The notes beneath the pieces were generated by a model. It was not told the DNA's origin. It was given only the letters and a program-made list of their open reading frames with translations, and ran no database searches. From Anas platyrhynchos (Eukaryota > Chordata > Aves > Anseriformes > Anatidae), in the NCBI RefSeq assembly GCF_047663525.1, contig NC_092604.1, positions 10,527,501 through 10,591,500 on the forward strand: a DNA stretch of 64,000 nucleotides. Direction: 5' to 3'. The translations under genes and the position numbers were made by a program. Shown in pieces: positions 53,201 through 61,690 of this stretch. Each line of letters begins with the position of its first letter. The stretch's first letter is position 1.

Positions 53201-54996
53201 GTGATGGGGTTCAGCCTTGGTCTGGATTAGTGAGGTGTTCAGCAGATGTGAGCTTAACCTTGTGCCTTGGAAGCAAAGCATCTAAGCATCAAAGTTTCTA
53301 TAGCGCTGCTTCCTCCCTCAAAAAGCATATCAAAGACAATAGCAGTGCTATTACTACACCCAAATCCTTCTGCTTAGGATAATTCCTTTGCCTGTTACCC
53401 TTCTTAAATATGATTTTGTTGTTGTTGTTTTTAAATATGAATATTTTTTTTTCCTTCTAGTGCAAAAATTAAAAACATCATCTCAACTGAAGAGGCAAAG
53501 GCCAAGCTGCTGGCAGAGCAGCAGAACAAAAAGAAAGACAGCGAAACTTCCTTTGTTCCTACGAACATGGCTGTGAACTATGTCCAGCACAACAGATGTA
53601 AGTCTCCTGTAGCTCTCCTGACCCAGGTGTGACCTGCTCCTTTCTGCTTTCTTTCTGCTACAGAAAATCGGTCAGCTGGGATGGAGTCTGGTTCAGGAGA
53701 AATTAGTTCATGGATCAGCACAAGCAGCTGTCTGATTCCTTTCTCTGGGATGCTCGTATAGACCCCATGTGGCTTGGCCTGTTTTTCCCATCCATCAGCA
53801 AGGAGGGGGACACATTACTTACGGCCTAACTTTCTGCTCTTGAACTCCCAGCTGACAGTGCCTCATAAATTTCCAGACTTTTTCTTTAAGTTGTTCCGTG
53901 AACGTGTGCTGTAAATGCCTGCCTTGTCTGTGATTATAAATGATGGGTTATAATTTAGAGAATCAATTTTCTGGGCTGCCAAAGCACACAGGTGGTCAAG
54001 CATACATAGATCTTACTAGACAGGAGATGGGAATTAATTTCCGGGAGAGACGCTCATACTGCAGCCATCTGGAGGAAAGGCAGCCTTCTACTGTGTCTAA
54101 CCACACCTACAGAGGTGATTTGGAGTCAGATTTGTGTGTTCCAAAGGAAATGAAGAATCTTTGGACCACTTCTGATGAAACAGTGCTACTGAAATTTGCT
54201 GTATCCCATCTTGCATGCATTGATTATCCGTATAAGCCAATTACAGGAATGCTTGTTCTGTTCTTTCTGCTAAAGATCAGTTGTAACAAATACAAATTTA
54301 GTTATTTGTCTAAATAACACGCCTCTGAAATGTTTCTTATCCGATGTTTTCCCTCCTTTAGTTTATCACGAGGAGCTAAATGCACCAGTGAGAAGAAATA
54401 AAGAAGAGCCAAAGCCCCGTCCTCTGAGAGTGGGGGATACAGAGAGGCCAGAACCTGAGCGTAAGTTCCGAACTTGAAATGTTGTAAGAGGAAGATGCTG
54501 AAATGTAACAGAGAACTGATCTAACTGCCCTTGCTTTCTCTTCTCTGGGTGCCCTGAGTTAGTGGGGAAGTGAAGCAATCTGTATTTGAAGTCCATAGGG
54601 GGCAGTTACACTTGTACCCATGGCAGGTCACACAGGATGGAGGATGTTTTAGGGATTCCTGAAGGTGGAGTAGCAAAGGTCAGAACCGAAACACATTGGC
54701 CAAGCTGATGGGCAAGGGTTTGCTGAAAGCTGGGATGACAAAGGGCACTAGATTAAGGAGCACAGGTTACTAAAGGAATACCTGTTCTCATGGCAAGGGG
54801 CTGTAGTTCTGTGGAGTTTGTAAGGGAAGTGGTAGAATTAAAACTTCTTTCTGTTGCGTATGTGAAAGGACAGGAAATGTTATTTCCTTCTCTGTTGTTT
54901 GAAGGGTCTCCTCCAAATCGCAAACGTCCACCAAATGAAAAAGCAACCGATGATTATCACTATGAGAAATTCAAGAAGATGAACAGGCGATACTAA
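50189..54996 (+). CDS. C9orf78: C9orf78 / TLS1 homologue, complete gene-level entry
   Basis: A nuclear spliceosome-associated protein; human C9orf78 binds the BRR2 helicase (SNRNP200) and affects 3' splice-site choice, and fission yeast Tls1 is related. Nine coding exons (50189-50271, 51101-51160, 51837-51888, 52088-52158, 52329-52406, 52884-53081, 53461-53597, 54362-54460, 54905-54996) sum to 870 nt and 289 residues, the human length. The N-terminus MAAARTFRKRREEPEEDEED is a basic-acidic variant of the human one. From RLKLEE onward identity is very high, including ELPENIRVSSAKKTEEMLSN and DDYHYEKFKKMNRRY at the C-terminus. The protein is charged and probably largely disordered. All junctions are in phase. 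A candidate frame-breaking exon lies in intron 2. Confidence 0.97.
50272..51100 (+). other. C9orf78: C9orf78 intron 1
   Basis: 829 bp. The first part (50336-50540) is a degenerate TCGCG-rich repeat; the rest is ordinary sequence. Confidence 0.8.
50336..50540 (+). repeat. degenerate tandem TCGCG/GTCA repeat
   Basis: About 200 bp built from variants of a roughly 10-bp unit resembling ATCGCGTCAT (TATATCGCG, CATATCGCG, GTGTCGCG, GCGTCACG and similar). It is extremely CpG-dense and includes a CRE palindrome TGACGTCA at 50420-50427. Confidence 0.8.
51101..51160 (+). CDS. C9orf78: C9orf78 exon 2
   Basis: 60 nt between TTCTTCAG and GTAAGG. It encodes LKLEEAKEVQSLRKRPNGV, matching human LKLEETREVQNLRKRPNGV. 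Confidence 0.97.
51161..51836 (+). other. C9orf78: C9orf78 intron 2
   Basis: 676 bp containing the candidate cassette exon at 51255-51334. Confidence 0.8.
51255..51334 (+). other. C9orf78: candidate cassette (poison) exon of C9orf78
   Basis: 80 nt between TTTCCATAG and the strong donor GTGAGT. In phase with exon 2 it reads KLLVQQYQKDVTDREVYMLK and PEDGKE without a stop. Because 80 is not a multiple of three, exon 3 is then read out of frame and stops at TAG 51842-51844. It is absent from the human protein as I know it; expression is unproven. Confidence 0.45.
51837..51888 (+). CDS. C9orf78: C9orf78 exon 3
   Basis: 52 nt between CTGATTAG and GTAAGT. It encodes AVALLVGEKLQEEATLV, matching human AVALLVGEKVQEETTLV. 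Confidence 0.97.
52088..52158 (+). CDS. C9orf78: C9orf78 exon 4
   Basis: 71 nt between ATTCCAG and GTGGGT. It encodes DDPFKIKSGGMVDMKKLKER and GKD. Confidence 0.97.
52329..52406 (+). CDS. C9orf78: C9orf78 exon 5
   Basis: 78 nt between CATTTAG and GTAAGT. It encodes INEEEDLNLGTSFSAETNRR and DEDAD; the split Met codon AT|G continues in exon 6. Confidence 0.97.
52884..53081 (+). CDS. C9orf78: C9orf78 exon 6
   Basis: 198 nt between CACTTTAG and GTACGT. It encodes MKYIETELKKRKGIVENEEQ, the conserved ELPENIRVSSAKKTEEMLSN and QMLSGIPEVDLGI. This is the longest exon and the most conserved core. Confidence 0.97.
53461..53597 (+). CDS. C9orf78: C9orf78 exon 7
   Basis: 137 nt between CCTTCTAG and GTAAGT. 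It encodes AKIKNIISTEEAKAKLLAEQ, QNKKKDSETSFVPTNMAVNY and VQHNR. Confidence 0.97.
53598..54361 (+). other. C9orf78: C9orf78 intron 7
   Basis: 764 bp. An open frame of 125 codons at 53940-54317 resembles no known protein; nothing else is seen. Introns 5 (52407-52883), 6 (53082-53460) and 8 (54461-54904) likewise hold nothing recognisable. Confidence 0.6.
54362..54460 (+). CDS. C9orf78: C9orf78 exon 8
   Basis: 99 nt between CTCCTTTAG and GTAAGT. It encodes YHEELNAPVRRNKEEPKPRP and LRVGDTERPEPE. Confidence 0.97.
54905..54996 (+). CDS. C9orf78: C9orf78 exon 9 (C-terminus)
   Basis: 92 nt after GTTTGAAG. It encodes SPPNRKRPPNEKATDDYHYE and KFKKMNRRY, stop TAA at 54994-54996, as in human. Confidence 0.98.
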
Positions 54997-55039
54997 TGAA
55001 CGTGGACTGAAGTCTTTGCAGAAGTTCTTGTTTTCTGCT

Positions 55040-55045
55040 AATAAA
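55040..55045 (+). terminator. C9orf78: C9orf78 polyadenylation signal AATAAA
   Basis: Forty-four bases after the stop, followed by TGTGTCAGTGT. It gives a very short 3'UTR. A second AATAAA at 55728-55733 could end a longer form. Confidence 0.75.
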
Positions 55046-55065
55046 GAATTCTGTGTCAGTGTCCT

Positions 55066-55900
55066 GAAACGGAGGTGGAGAGAGTCACTGCCTTCGCGTG
55101 CTGGTGTTAACTACAAACCTTTTCTTGTGATCTTGTAGTGAATCAGTTTGCAGGTGGTTGTGAACTCTGGTCGGTAAAATTGTGTATATAATTTATTTTC
55201 TGTTATAAAACTTCTTTTATAAAAATGTGAGCTTTCGTCTTTTTTTAGTGGGAAAACACATTTGCTTTTACAGATTCTTACACCTTAAACAACATGGAAA
55301 ACATAGATAGTTTAAAAGCAGCAGTGCTGTTTGCCTTGTGAATATGAAGGGAAGGTTTAAAGCCATCTTGGGGAGGATGCAACTTTGTAAAACACTTCTT
55401 CTGTGTTCCCAAGGGCACTCACTGCACGTAGTGCAAGAGAGCAGTGAGCTCGGTGCTCCTGGAGGAGCCTGGTGCTGTCGTGTCACAGTGTGAGGAGTAA
55501 CAGCAGGCACCCAGCGTGGGTGTTAGGGCTTTGTACTGTGTGTGGCCTTTTGTATTTTTGTGCCCGTAGGCCTCTGCAGTGGCTCTGCCTGCTCTGTGGC
55601 TGTACCCGGGGAAGCTGAGGACCATCTCGTTTCAGCTCCCTGGGCACCTGGGGGTGAGGCCCTGCAGCCTGTGAGCCGGGAACTGCCCCGTGGGGGAGCC
55701 TGAAGGCAAAACTTTGAATTTAAAAACAATAAAAGTGTTTTGAAACTGTGGTAAATGAACTTTTTTTTTTTTCTTTCTGGGCTGGGCACAGCTGCCTTTA
55801 CAGCTGATGATGCCCCTCTGCAGGGCCGGGGGTAACCCCAATTGCTCCTTTAGCCAAAAATAGGGGGTGAAAAAACAAAACAAAACACAAAACAAAACGT
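55066..55900 (+). other. interval between C9orf78 and TOR1A
   Basis: About 0.8 kb. It may be an extended C9orf78 3'UTR ending at the AATAAA of 55728-55733. A (CAAAA)n-type stretch lies at 55868-55898. No gene is seen. Confidence 0.6.
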
Positions 55901-55904
55901 CCAG

Positions 55905-56147
55905 GCTGGCTGGCTGCGGTCTTTGGCCCGTCCTTAATGAGCAGCCCTTAATTACAGCACCCTCCCAACATGGCCGCCGCCACACCCAAGATGGCCGCCG
56001 CCACCCCTCAAAGCGCCATCTGCCCCTCCCAAGATGGCCGCCGCCCCTCCCGCCAGCTCCGCCTCTGCCCGGTCCCAAGATGGCGGCGGCGGAAGCGGCG
56101 CGGCGGGGCCGAGGCGTTGGCGGGGCGGCGGCGGGGCCGTGAGGGCC
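55905..56147 (+). promoter_or_regulatory. TOR1A: TOR1A promoter / 5'UTR with repeated YY1-type motifs
   Basis: GC-rich DNA holding four plus-strand ATGGCSGC motifs, at ATG positions 55970, 55991, 56034 and 56080, three of them preceded by AAG, plus one CCATC near 56017. AAnATGGCGGC is the classic YY1 initiator-type element. The ATG at 56034 is in frame with the main start. Confidence 0.7.
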
Positions 56148-56379
56148 ATGACGGGGCGGCGGGGCGGCCCGCGGGCGGCCCCGGGGCTGGAGCTGCTCCT
56201 GCTGCTGCTGCTGCTGCCGCCGCTGCCCGGGCCCGTGGGCGCCGTGGAGCCCATCAGCCTGGGGTTGGCCCTCGCCGGTGCCGCCGCCTCGGCGCTCACC
56301 GGCTTCATCTCGTACCCGCGGCTCTATTGCTACTTCAGGGAGTGCTGCCTGCAGCGCCACGACCCGCGGGCCGCCGCCG
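56148..56379 (+). CDS. TOR1A: TOR1A exon 1 (signal sequence)
   Basis: ATG at 56148 opens [20 protein letters not shown], then a Leu run, then [20 protein letters not shown] and a Cys-rich YCYFRECC stretch. The donor is GCCG|GTACCG. An in-frame upstream ATG at 56034 would add 38 residues before the signal and is less likely. Confidence 0.9.
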
Positions 56380-59300
56380 GTACCGGGCGGGAAGGGGATG
56401 AGGGGATGGGGGGGACTCGTCCTGTGGTGGCTGCGGGAGGATTGGGGGGGGTCCCGGGGCATGGGGAGGGGGTCCCGGGGGTCCTGGGGGATGGGAAGGG
56501 GGAGTTGGGGTCCTGGGGGATCGGGGAAGGGGGCCACAAAGTGTGGGGAAAGGGGGCAGGAAATTTGGGGTTGGGGGAACGGGGAGTTGGGGTCCCGGGG
56601 ATGAGGAAGGGAACCTGGGGGTGTTGGGGCTTCTGAGGGCAGGGGGCTGGGTCCTAAGGGGGTGGGGAGGGGGATTAGGGGGTCTGGGGGTTAGGGGGTG
56701 TCGAGGGATGGGGAAGGGGGATAGGGGAATGGGGTAAGGAATTGGGCTCTGGGGGATGGGGTCTTGCAGGGATGGGGACGGGGGCCCCAGGGGATGGGGG
56801 ATAGGGAAGGGGGAGGGGGAGTTGGGGTCTTGGGGGATGAGGAAAGGAACCTGAGGGTAGAAGGTCCTGGGGCTCTGCAGGATGGGGAATTGGGTCCTGG
56901 GGGGAAAGGGAAAGGGGACCCCAAAGGACCCCAAGGAACAGGGAAGGGGGCCCTGGAGCGTGGGGAATTTGAGGATAGAGAAAGGGGATAAGGAATTGGG
57001 GCCCGGAGGACAGGGAAGGGACGGCGGGTTGACTCCAGCTTGGCCAGCCCTTTGATCCTGTGGCTCCCGTGAGGCCGGGGAAGGGCCGGGAGCCGCGGGC
57101 GGTTCCTCCCGTCTCGCCTCTGACCTCGTTGTCCTGCTCCCCAGCCCTGCAGGAGAACCTGGACAGAAAGCTCTTCGGGCAGCACCTGGTGAGCAAGGTG
57201 ATCGTGAAGGCCGTGAAGGGCTTCCTCAACAACGAGAACGCCAAAAAGCCTCTCGCCCTCTCCTTGCACGGCTGGACTGGAACAGGCAAAAACTTTGTCA
57301 GTAAGATAATCGCCGAAAGCATTTATAAAAACGGTCTGAAGAGTAAATACGTCCATCAGTTCGTGGCTACGTTGCATTTCCCTCACGCTCAGGACATCAA
57401 CACCTACAAGGTAAGGCGGAACTCGCGGCAGGGGGCAGCAGTCACTGCTGCGTTCAGTTGTGAACGTTACAGCCTCGTGGTGCTGTAATTATTAACCTTT
57501 ATGATTTGAGACACATGGCTGAGTTTTTCATAAGAAGAGGAACGTTCCTTGTGCCTAACAGCTGGCAGCGGGGGGGTATTTGCACCTCCTGTACCCAACC
57601 TAAGGCATTTCAGGCTGTGCCACCCCATGGGCTCTGCCAGCACTGACTGCACACCCAAACCCAAATGCTTTTTCACTACGATCGTGGTTAATAAAGCTGC
57701 TGTCTGAGCTGTCTAAAATTGTATTCTCATTATTATATGTTTGGAATTCCTATGTTCTCTGACACCACCATTGCAACTAAAAAACTAGGTGCTCTTTTAT
57801 GCTGTAAAATGTACCCAATGGCAGTTTTGGAACCTTCTGCATAGAATTGGGTAAATCCTAAGAAAAACAACATGGTTAATTTTTATCGTTCTCCACTTTA
57901 CTTAGAGATGTGTGTGACTTAAAGCTAACAGTCAATGGGCAGGTTTCCATGGTTAGGTGATTTGCTGAGGGGCACTGAGAAAGACAAGGAATAGTTTGTG
58001 GCACTGGAGAGCTGTCTGGTGGCCGCCAGGCACGTTAGGTACTGTGGAAAGCTGAAACTTGCTGTCTGAGGCACGTGTGTAACTTCCTGCTTCTTGCACT
58101 GAGCACGTTGTTTAGTTTTGCTATGCTGCCATCTCCCAGCTGTAAAACAAAATAACAGAATGCTGTGTTGCCAGAAGGGTGTAGGTAAATTTAGTTGGAA
58201 TCATTCCCAGGGTTTGGGAAGTATCAGTGCAGCTTTGTAGGCAGGTGGATATCGTGGGACAGTATTTCAGATGCATGTTTTCTGTTGTGTTTTTTGTTGT
58301 TGTTGTTTTAACTGTGTTGACAGCAGAGTTTGAATGAGTAGGGCTGCGTTTTCTAGTACCGGATGTTTATATTCCATTTGTGAGTGTCGAAAATAGGAAT
58401 AGGTCTCCAAGCCTACTTTCTAAATGGCAGAAATAAGTGTTTCCTCTTTTACAGCTTGCTTCTATCCTCCTTGCAGCTGAGCTATTTTAAAATAAAACAG
58501 ACCCTTTTCTGCTTTTCTTTTGAGATGAACGCACTGCTTGGTAAAGTTGCTGCCCGTGGCAGTAGGAGAAACTATCGCTTCTTGTCCACAATATATCCAA
58601 TGCCACCTTCCTTTGCTGCCTGGTTGTGCAGCGAATCTCAAAAAGTGGTGAATCATTGGAAACGGTCAGAGCGGTTACTTCTCATTCATTTGCCAGCAGA
58701 TCAACCCATTTTTTTTCTGATTTACTTTGTTATTGATCTTAAATGTCCCACGAGAGGAAGAAGTAACCATTAAGTGAGAGAATCTTTACAGTAAAGCATC
58801 AGCCTGTCTGAGCAGTGCTGTGGTTTAAGAAGGGCCCATAATTGTCTTCATTTAACTTCAGAATGATTAAGGGCTGAGAACTGAATTCTGTTTCTACTTG
58901 TGCTAGTACAGGTGGCATTTCTTGGTGGTGCTGTTCACGTAGTAAATATAACACTGTTTGTAGTTTTGACCAAAGTGCTGCCAAAATTAATGAGCTCACT
59001 TGACAGGGCTTTGCTTTGTTTTGCTGTTCCTTGGTGGTACCTGTCCTCTGTCCTGATGACAGGCTTTCATTTTTGATACATTTTCAGGAACATCTGTTGA
59101 GGAGCTTTCCTGCTTGTTCAGTCTTGTCTCTTGGTGTCTTCAAAATTTCTCAGCGCTAGCATGACATCTGGTTTTATAAGTTTTATTTACAGCTTTCAGC
59201 CATGTTTTAGCCAAGAAGCCAAAGCTATTGAAGTGACACAATTGAAAAGAATACAAAACCCAATGGGCACCAGTCCTATTTTCTGTCTTTTCAACACAAA

Positions 59301-60601
59301 TTCTCTCAGCTGCTTCTGTTTTCGTGCCACTCAGGACCAGTTGCAATCATGGATTCGGGGAAATGTGAGCATCTGTCCCCGATCAATCTTCATATTTGAT
59401 GAAATGGATAAAATGCACGCAGGACTCATCGACTCCATCAAGCCATTCCTGGACTACTACGAGCTCCTGGATGGAGTGTCGTACCGGAAAGCCATCTTCA
59501 TATTCCTCAGGTAGGAGGTGACAGCTCAGGCGTGCTGTCCTGTGCGCTCGGTGCCTTTTAAAACTACCTTCAGGTACAACCTTTGTTTTCTCTTAGCAAT
59601 GCTGGGGCTGAAAAGATAACGGAGCTGGCGCTAGATTTCTGGAGAAACGGGAGGACGAGGGAAGACATAGAGCTCACAGACATACAGAACGCGCTGTCCG
59701 TGTCTGTCTTCAACAACAAAAATAGTGAGTGAAACTGTGATCGTTTTGGAAATTCTGAAAGCCCCACAAAAGCGATGGCCTCGTTTAGTGTACGAGCTGT
59801 ACTGTGACTGCTGTGGGTTTCTGCTTGGTGTGGCCTCTGGGGTTTGGCTACTGAGGAGCCACAGAGCAGTTTGGGGGCCTGTGGGACAGCTCCTGTGAGG
59901 AAATAGAGGTTAGGAGCTCTGCGTGCACCTTGGTTGGCTCACATACATGGGGGGAAGTCTGTGCTCTGCATTTATTGACATGCCCGTGGGCTAAGGGGAA
60001 AGCAAAAATAAAAGAAATCTAAGGCTGGATGAAGGCTCTGGGGAAAAAAAAAAAAAAAATCAGCTCTCCCAGAGCAGCTTTTCTTGCTCTTAACAGAAAA
60101 TTTGCTTTTCTTTACGTGGAAAAGGTGAAGGTGTGAGACCAGTGTCTGGGGAGCAAATGTGTTTGTTTGAAAGAGATCCAACAGGCCGTGCACATCTGTG
60201 TGTGTAAGATCATGCAAAAAGCACCATGAGAATGAACTAACTTGTGCGTTACAGGGCTCTAAAAATACAGATGGTTCGTAGCAGAGGGCTGTGATCTCGT
60301 TGTGTTTAACCAGAGGAGAGGAAACAAGGCCCTTCTCTTTCCCTTTCTAGGTGGATTTTGGCACAGCACCTTGATTGACAAAAACCTCATTGACTACTTT
60401 GTTCCCTTCCTGCCTCTGGAATACAAACACGTGAAAATGTGTGTCAGGGTTGAGATCCAATCACGTGGCTACACCGTGGATGAAGACATTTTAACCAGGA
60501 TAGCGGACGAGATGACCTACTTCCCCCGAGAGGAGAGAATTTACTCGGATAAAGGCTGTAAAACTGTGGATGCGAAGCTGGATTATTACTATGACTTCTA
60601 A
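56148..60601 (+). CDS. TOR1A: TOR1A torsin-1A, complete gene-level entry
   Basis: A torsin AAA+ ATPase of the ER and nuclear-envelope lumen, activated by LAP1/LULL1; human TOR1A is the DYT1 dystonia gene. Five coding exons (56148-56379, 57145-57410, 59335-59510, 59597-59724, 60351-60601) total 1053 nt, 350 residues against 332 in human; the extra length is N-terminal. Visible features: Leu-rich signal segment (about 14-27), the [13 protein letters not shown] membrane-associating stretch, Walker A GWTGTGKN at 120-127, Walker [10 protein letters not shown] with Asp188-Glu189, an N-glycosylation sequon NVS at 176, and the C-terminal redox motif KGCKTV. The ending LDYYYDF and the region after the signal favour TOR1A over TOR1B. 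Exon phases agree throughout. The human Glu-Glu pair deleted in DYT1 is Asp320-Glu321 here. Confidence 0.94.
56190..56219 (+). repeat. TOR1A: CTG trinucleotide tract (poly-Leu)
   Basis: Interrupted run of CTG/CTC codons (seven or more in total) encoding the hydrophobic core of the signal sequence. It explains much of the extra N-terminal length. Confidence 0.85.
56380..57144 (+). other. TOR1A: TOR1A intron 1 with G-rich minisatellite
   Basis: 765 bp, of which about 56396-57030 is a degenerate G-rich tandem array (GGGGATGGGG-, GGGAAGGGGG- and GTTGGGGTCCTGGGG-type units). Open frames on both strands are low-complexity artefacts. Confidence 0.8.
56396..57030 (+). repeat. G-rich degenerate minisatellite
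   Basis: About 630 bp of variable units, each with two or more runs of four to six G on the plus strand and very little C. Repeated words include GGGGATGGGG, GGGAAGGGGG and TTGGGGTCCTGGGG. It has strong strand asymmetry and many potential G-quadruplexes. Confidence 0.85.
57145..57410 (+). CDS. TOR1A: TOR1A exon 2 (Walker A)
   Basis: 266 nt between CTCCCCAG and GTAAGG. It encodes [40 protein letters not shown] with Walker A, and [20 protein letters not shown]. Confidence 0.97.
57411..59334 (+). other. TOR1A: TOR1A intron 2
   Basis: 1.9 kb. The open frame at 58384-58773 has no recognisable similarity. No repeat family is seen. Confidence 0.65.
59335..59510 (+). CDS. TOR1A: TOR1A exon 3 (Walker B)
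   Basis: 176 nt between GCCACTCAG and GTAGGA. It encodes [20 protein letters not shown] then [20 protein letters not shown] (Walker B) and YRKAIFIFL. The next intron is only 86 bp. Confidence 0.97.
59597..59724 (+). CDS. TOR1A: TOR1A exon 4
   Basis: 128 nt between TTCTCTTAG and GTGAGT. It encodes [20 protein letters not shown] then [24 protein letters not shown] is the sensor-1 region. Confidence 0.97.
59725..60350 (+). other. TOR1A: TOR1A intron 4
   Basis: 626 bp with an A-run at 60042-60059; nothing else is recognised. Confidence 0.65.
60351..60601 (+). CDS. TOR1A: TOR1A exon 5 (C-terminus)
   Basis: 251 nt after CCTTTCTAG. It encodes [40 protein letters not shown], then [20 protein letters not shown] and [13 protein letters not shown], stop TAA at 60599-60601. 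Asp320-Glu321 (60506-60511) align with human Glu302-Glu303. Confidence 0.98.
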
Positions 60602-61690
60602 GGCTTTATTGCTGCGAATTTAACTTAATCACAAAATGAAGAGCCCAGGACATTTCATTTTTAAGCACTTTGTAAAGAAAGGACCGTTGTTTTAAACTGG
60701 TGTGTAAATAAGTGGCAGTGCCTCTGCGTTTTTATTGTCACGGCTCCCAGGTACGTCGTGTTGTGCCATCAAGGTAAGGAAGAGCTGCTCTGTGAACATG
60801 GGGACTCTGTCTGATGGTGCCCAAGACTCCTCTCAAATCGTGTATCGATCGCCGGAACCGTTCGGCAGGCTGCTGGCACGTAGATTGGGACTAAGATTAT
60901 GACCTGATTTGAATTGGGTTTTGGTTTGATGTGGATGGTCTCTAGGAAAGATTGAGAATCGTGATCAAAGTCCCTGCTTGTGAAAGCCAGCACTGGGCTG
61001 GAGTGGGTGAATTCCTGTAACAGCATTAAAAGCATACGTGTATTTTCTCCCCAAGTAGCTCGGACACAGTAAAGATAAGGGGACATTCTGTAATTAAAAA
61101 ATCCGTATGTTCTTTCCAGTGCTGTGCAGTAACGATGTCTGTCTCAGAACAGTGCTATGAATTGGCTTCCTTTGAGTCAAAGTTAGTGTGAAACTCTTTG
61201 GTGTGAATACTGTTCAGTGGGAAGACTTAATATGAAGTAGAAAGAGGAAATAAGTGAAAATCTTTGTATGCTGTAGTTGGTTCCAGTTTTTGGTTATTTT
61301 TTTAATGGATAAAGTTGCCTGCAGTGCTCTGTCCTAGGAGTGATCCTCCTGGGAGAGAAGCCTGCTGTGTGAGTGCTGGGTCAGCTTCATGGGAAGGCTG
61401 CAACGTGATGGGAAACGTGTACAGGTTAAATTTTACACCAAGGAACTGGAAAAGAGGTTTCTCCTCTTCACCCCTGTGTAGAATTCAGAAGCCAAATTGT
61501 GGGGTTTTGCATTTCCTGTTCTCACAACCCCGCATGCCTCGGAGGTAAGGATGAAGACCAATACAAATGCATTTGTGACCAATGTGAAAGCTCTCAGCTG
61601 AAGTGACTGCAGAGTGCCCGACTTCCTTCTAAATGCAGAGGCTTTTTTCATTCCAGTTTCTATTACAAATAAACTTTCCTCATCAGAAAC
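60602..61690 (+). other. TOR1A: TOR1A 3'UTR
   Basis: About 1.1 kb up to the AATAAA at 61668-61673. Earlier ATTAAA variants near 61023 and 61093 could give shorter forms. Confidence 0.65.
61668..61673 (+). terminator. TOR1A: TOR1A polyadenylation signal AATAAA
   Basis: A canonical hexamer followed by a GT-rich stretch (CTGGTGTTTTTGCGTTGAGTG) about 35 bp on. Confidence 0.65.

Noticed and set aside
55632-56537. 301-codon open frame on the minus strand over the TOR1A promoter and first exon
   Set aside because: It is Pro/Arg/Ala-rich low-complexity reading of GC-rich DNA opposite a well-supported TOR1A exon, with no recognisable domain.
56034-56636. 200-codon plus-strand frame running through TOR1A exon 1 into intron 1
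   Set aside because: The part beyond 56379 is G-rich minisatellite read-through; the exon 1 donor and conserved exon 2 show the true path.
56335-57386. minus-strand Pro/Ser-rich frames (199, 215 and 231 codons)
   Set aside because: Artefacts of the G-rich repeat read from the C-rich strand, partly opposite TOR1A exon 2.
58384-58773. 129-codon frame in TOR1A intron 2
   Set aside because: No similarity, and the flanking torsin exons join in phase without it.
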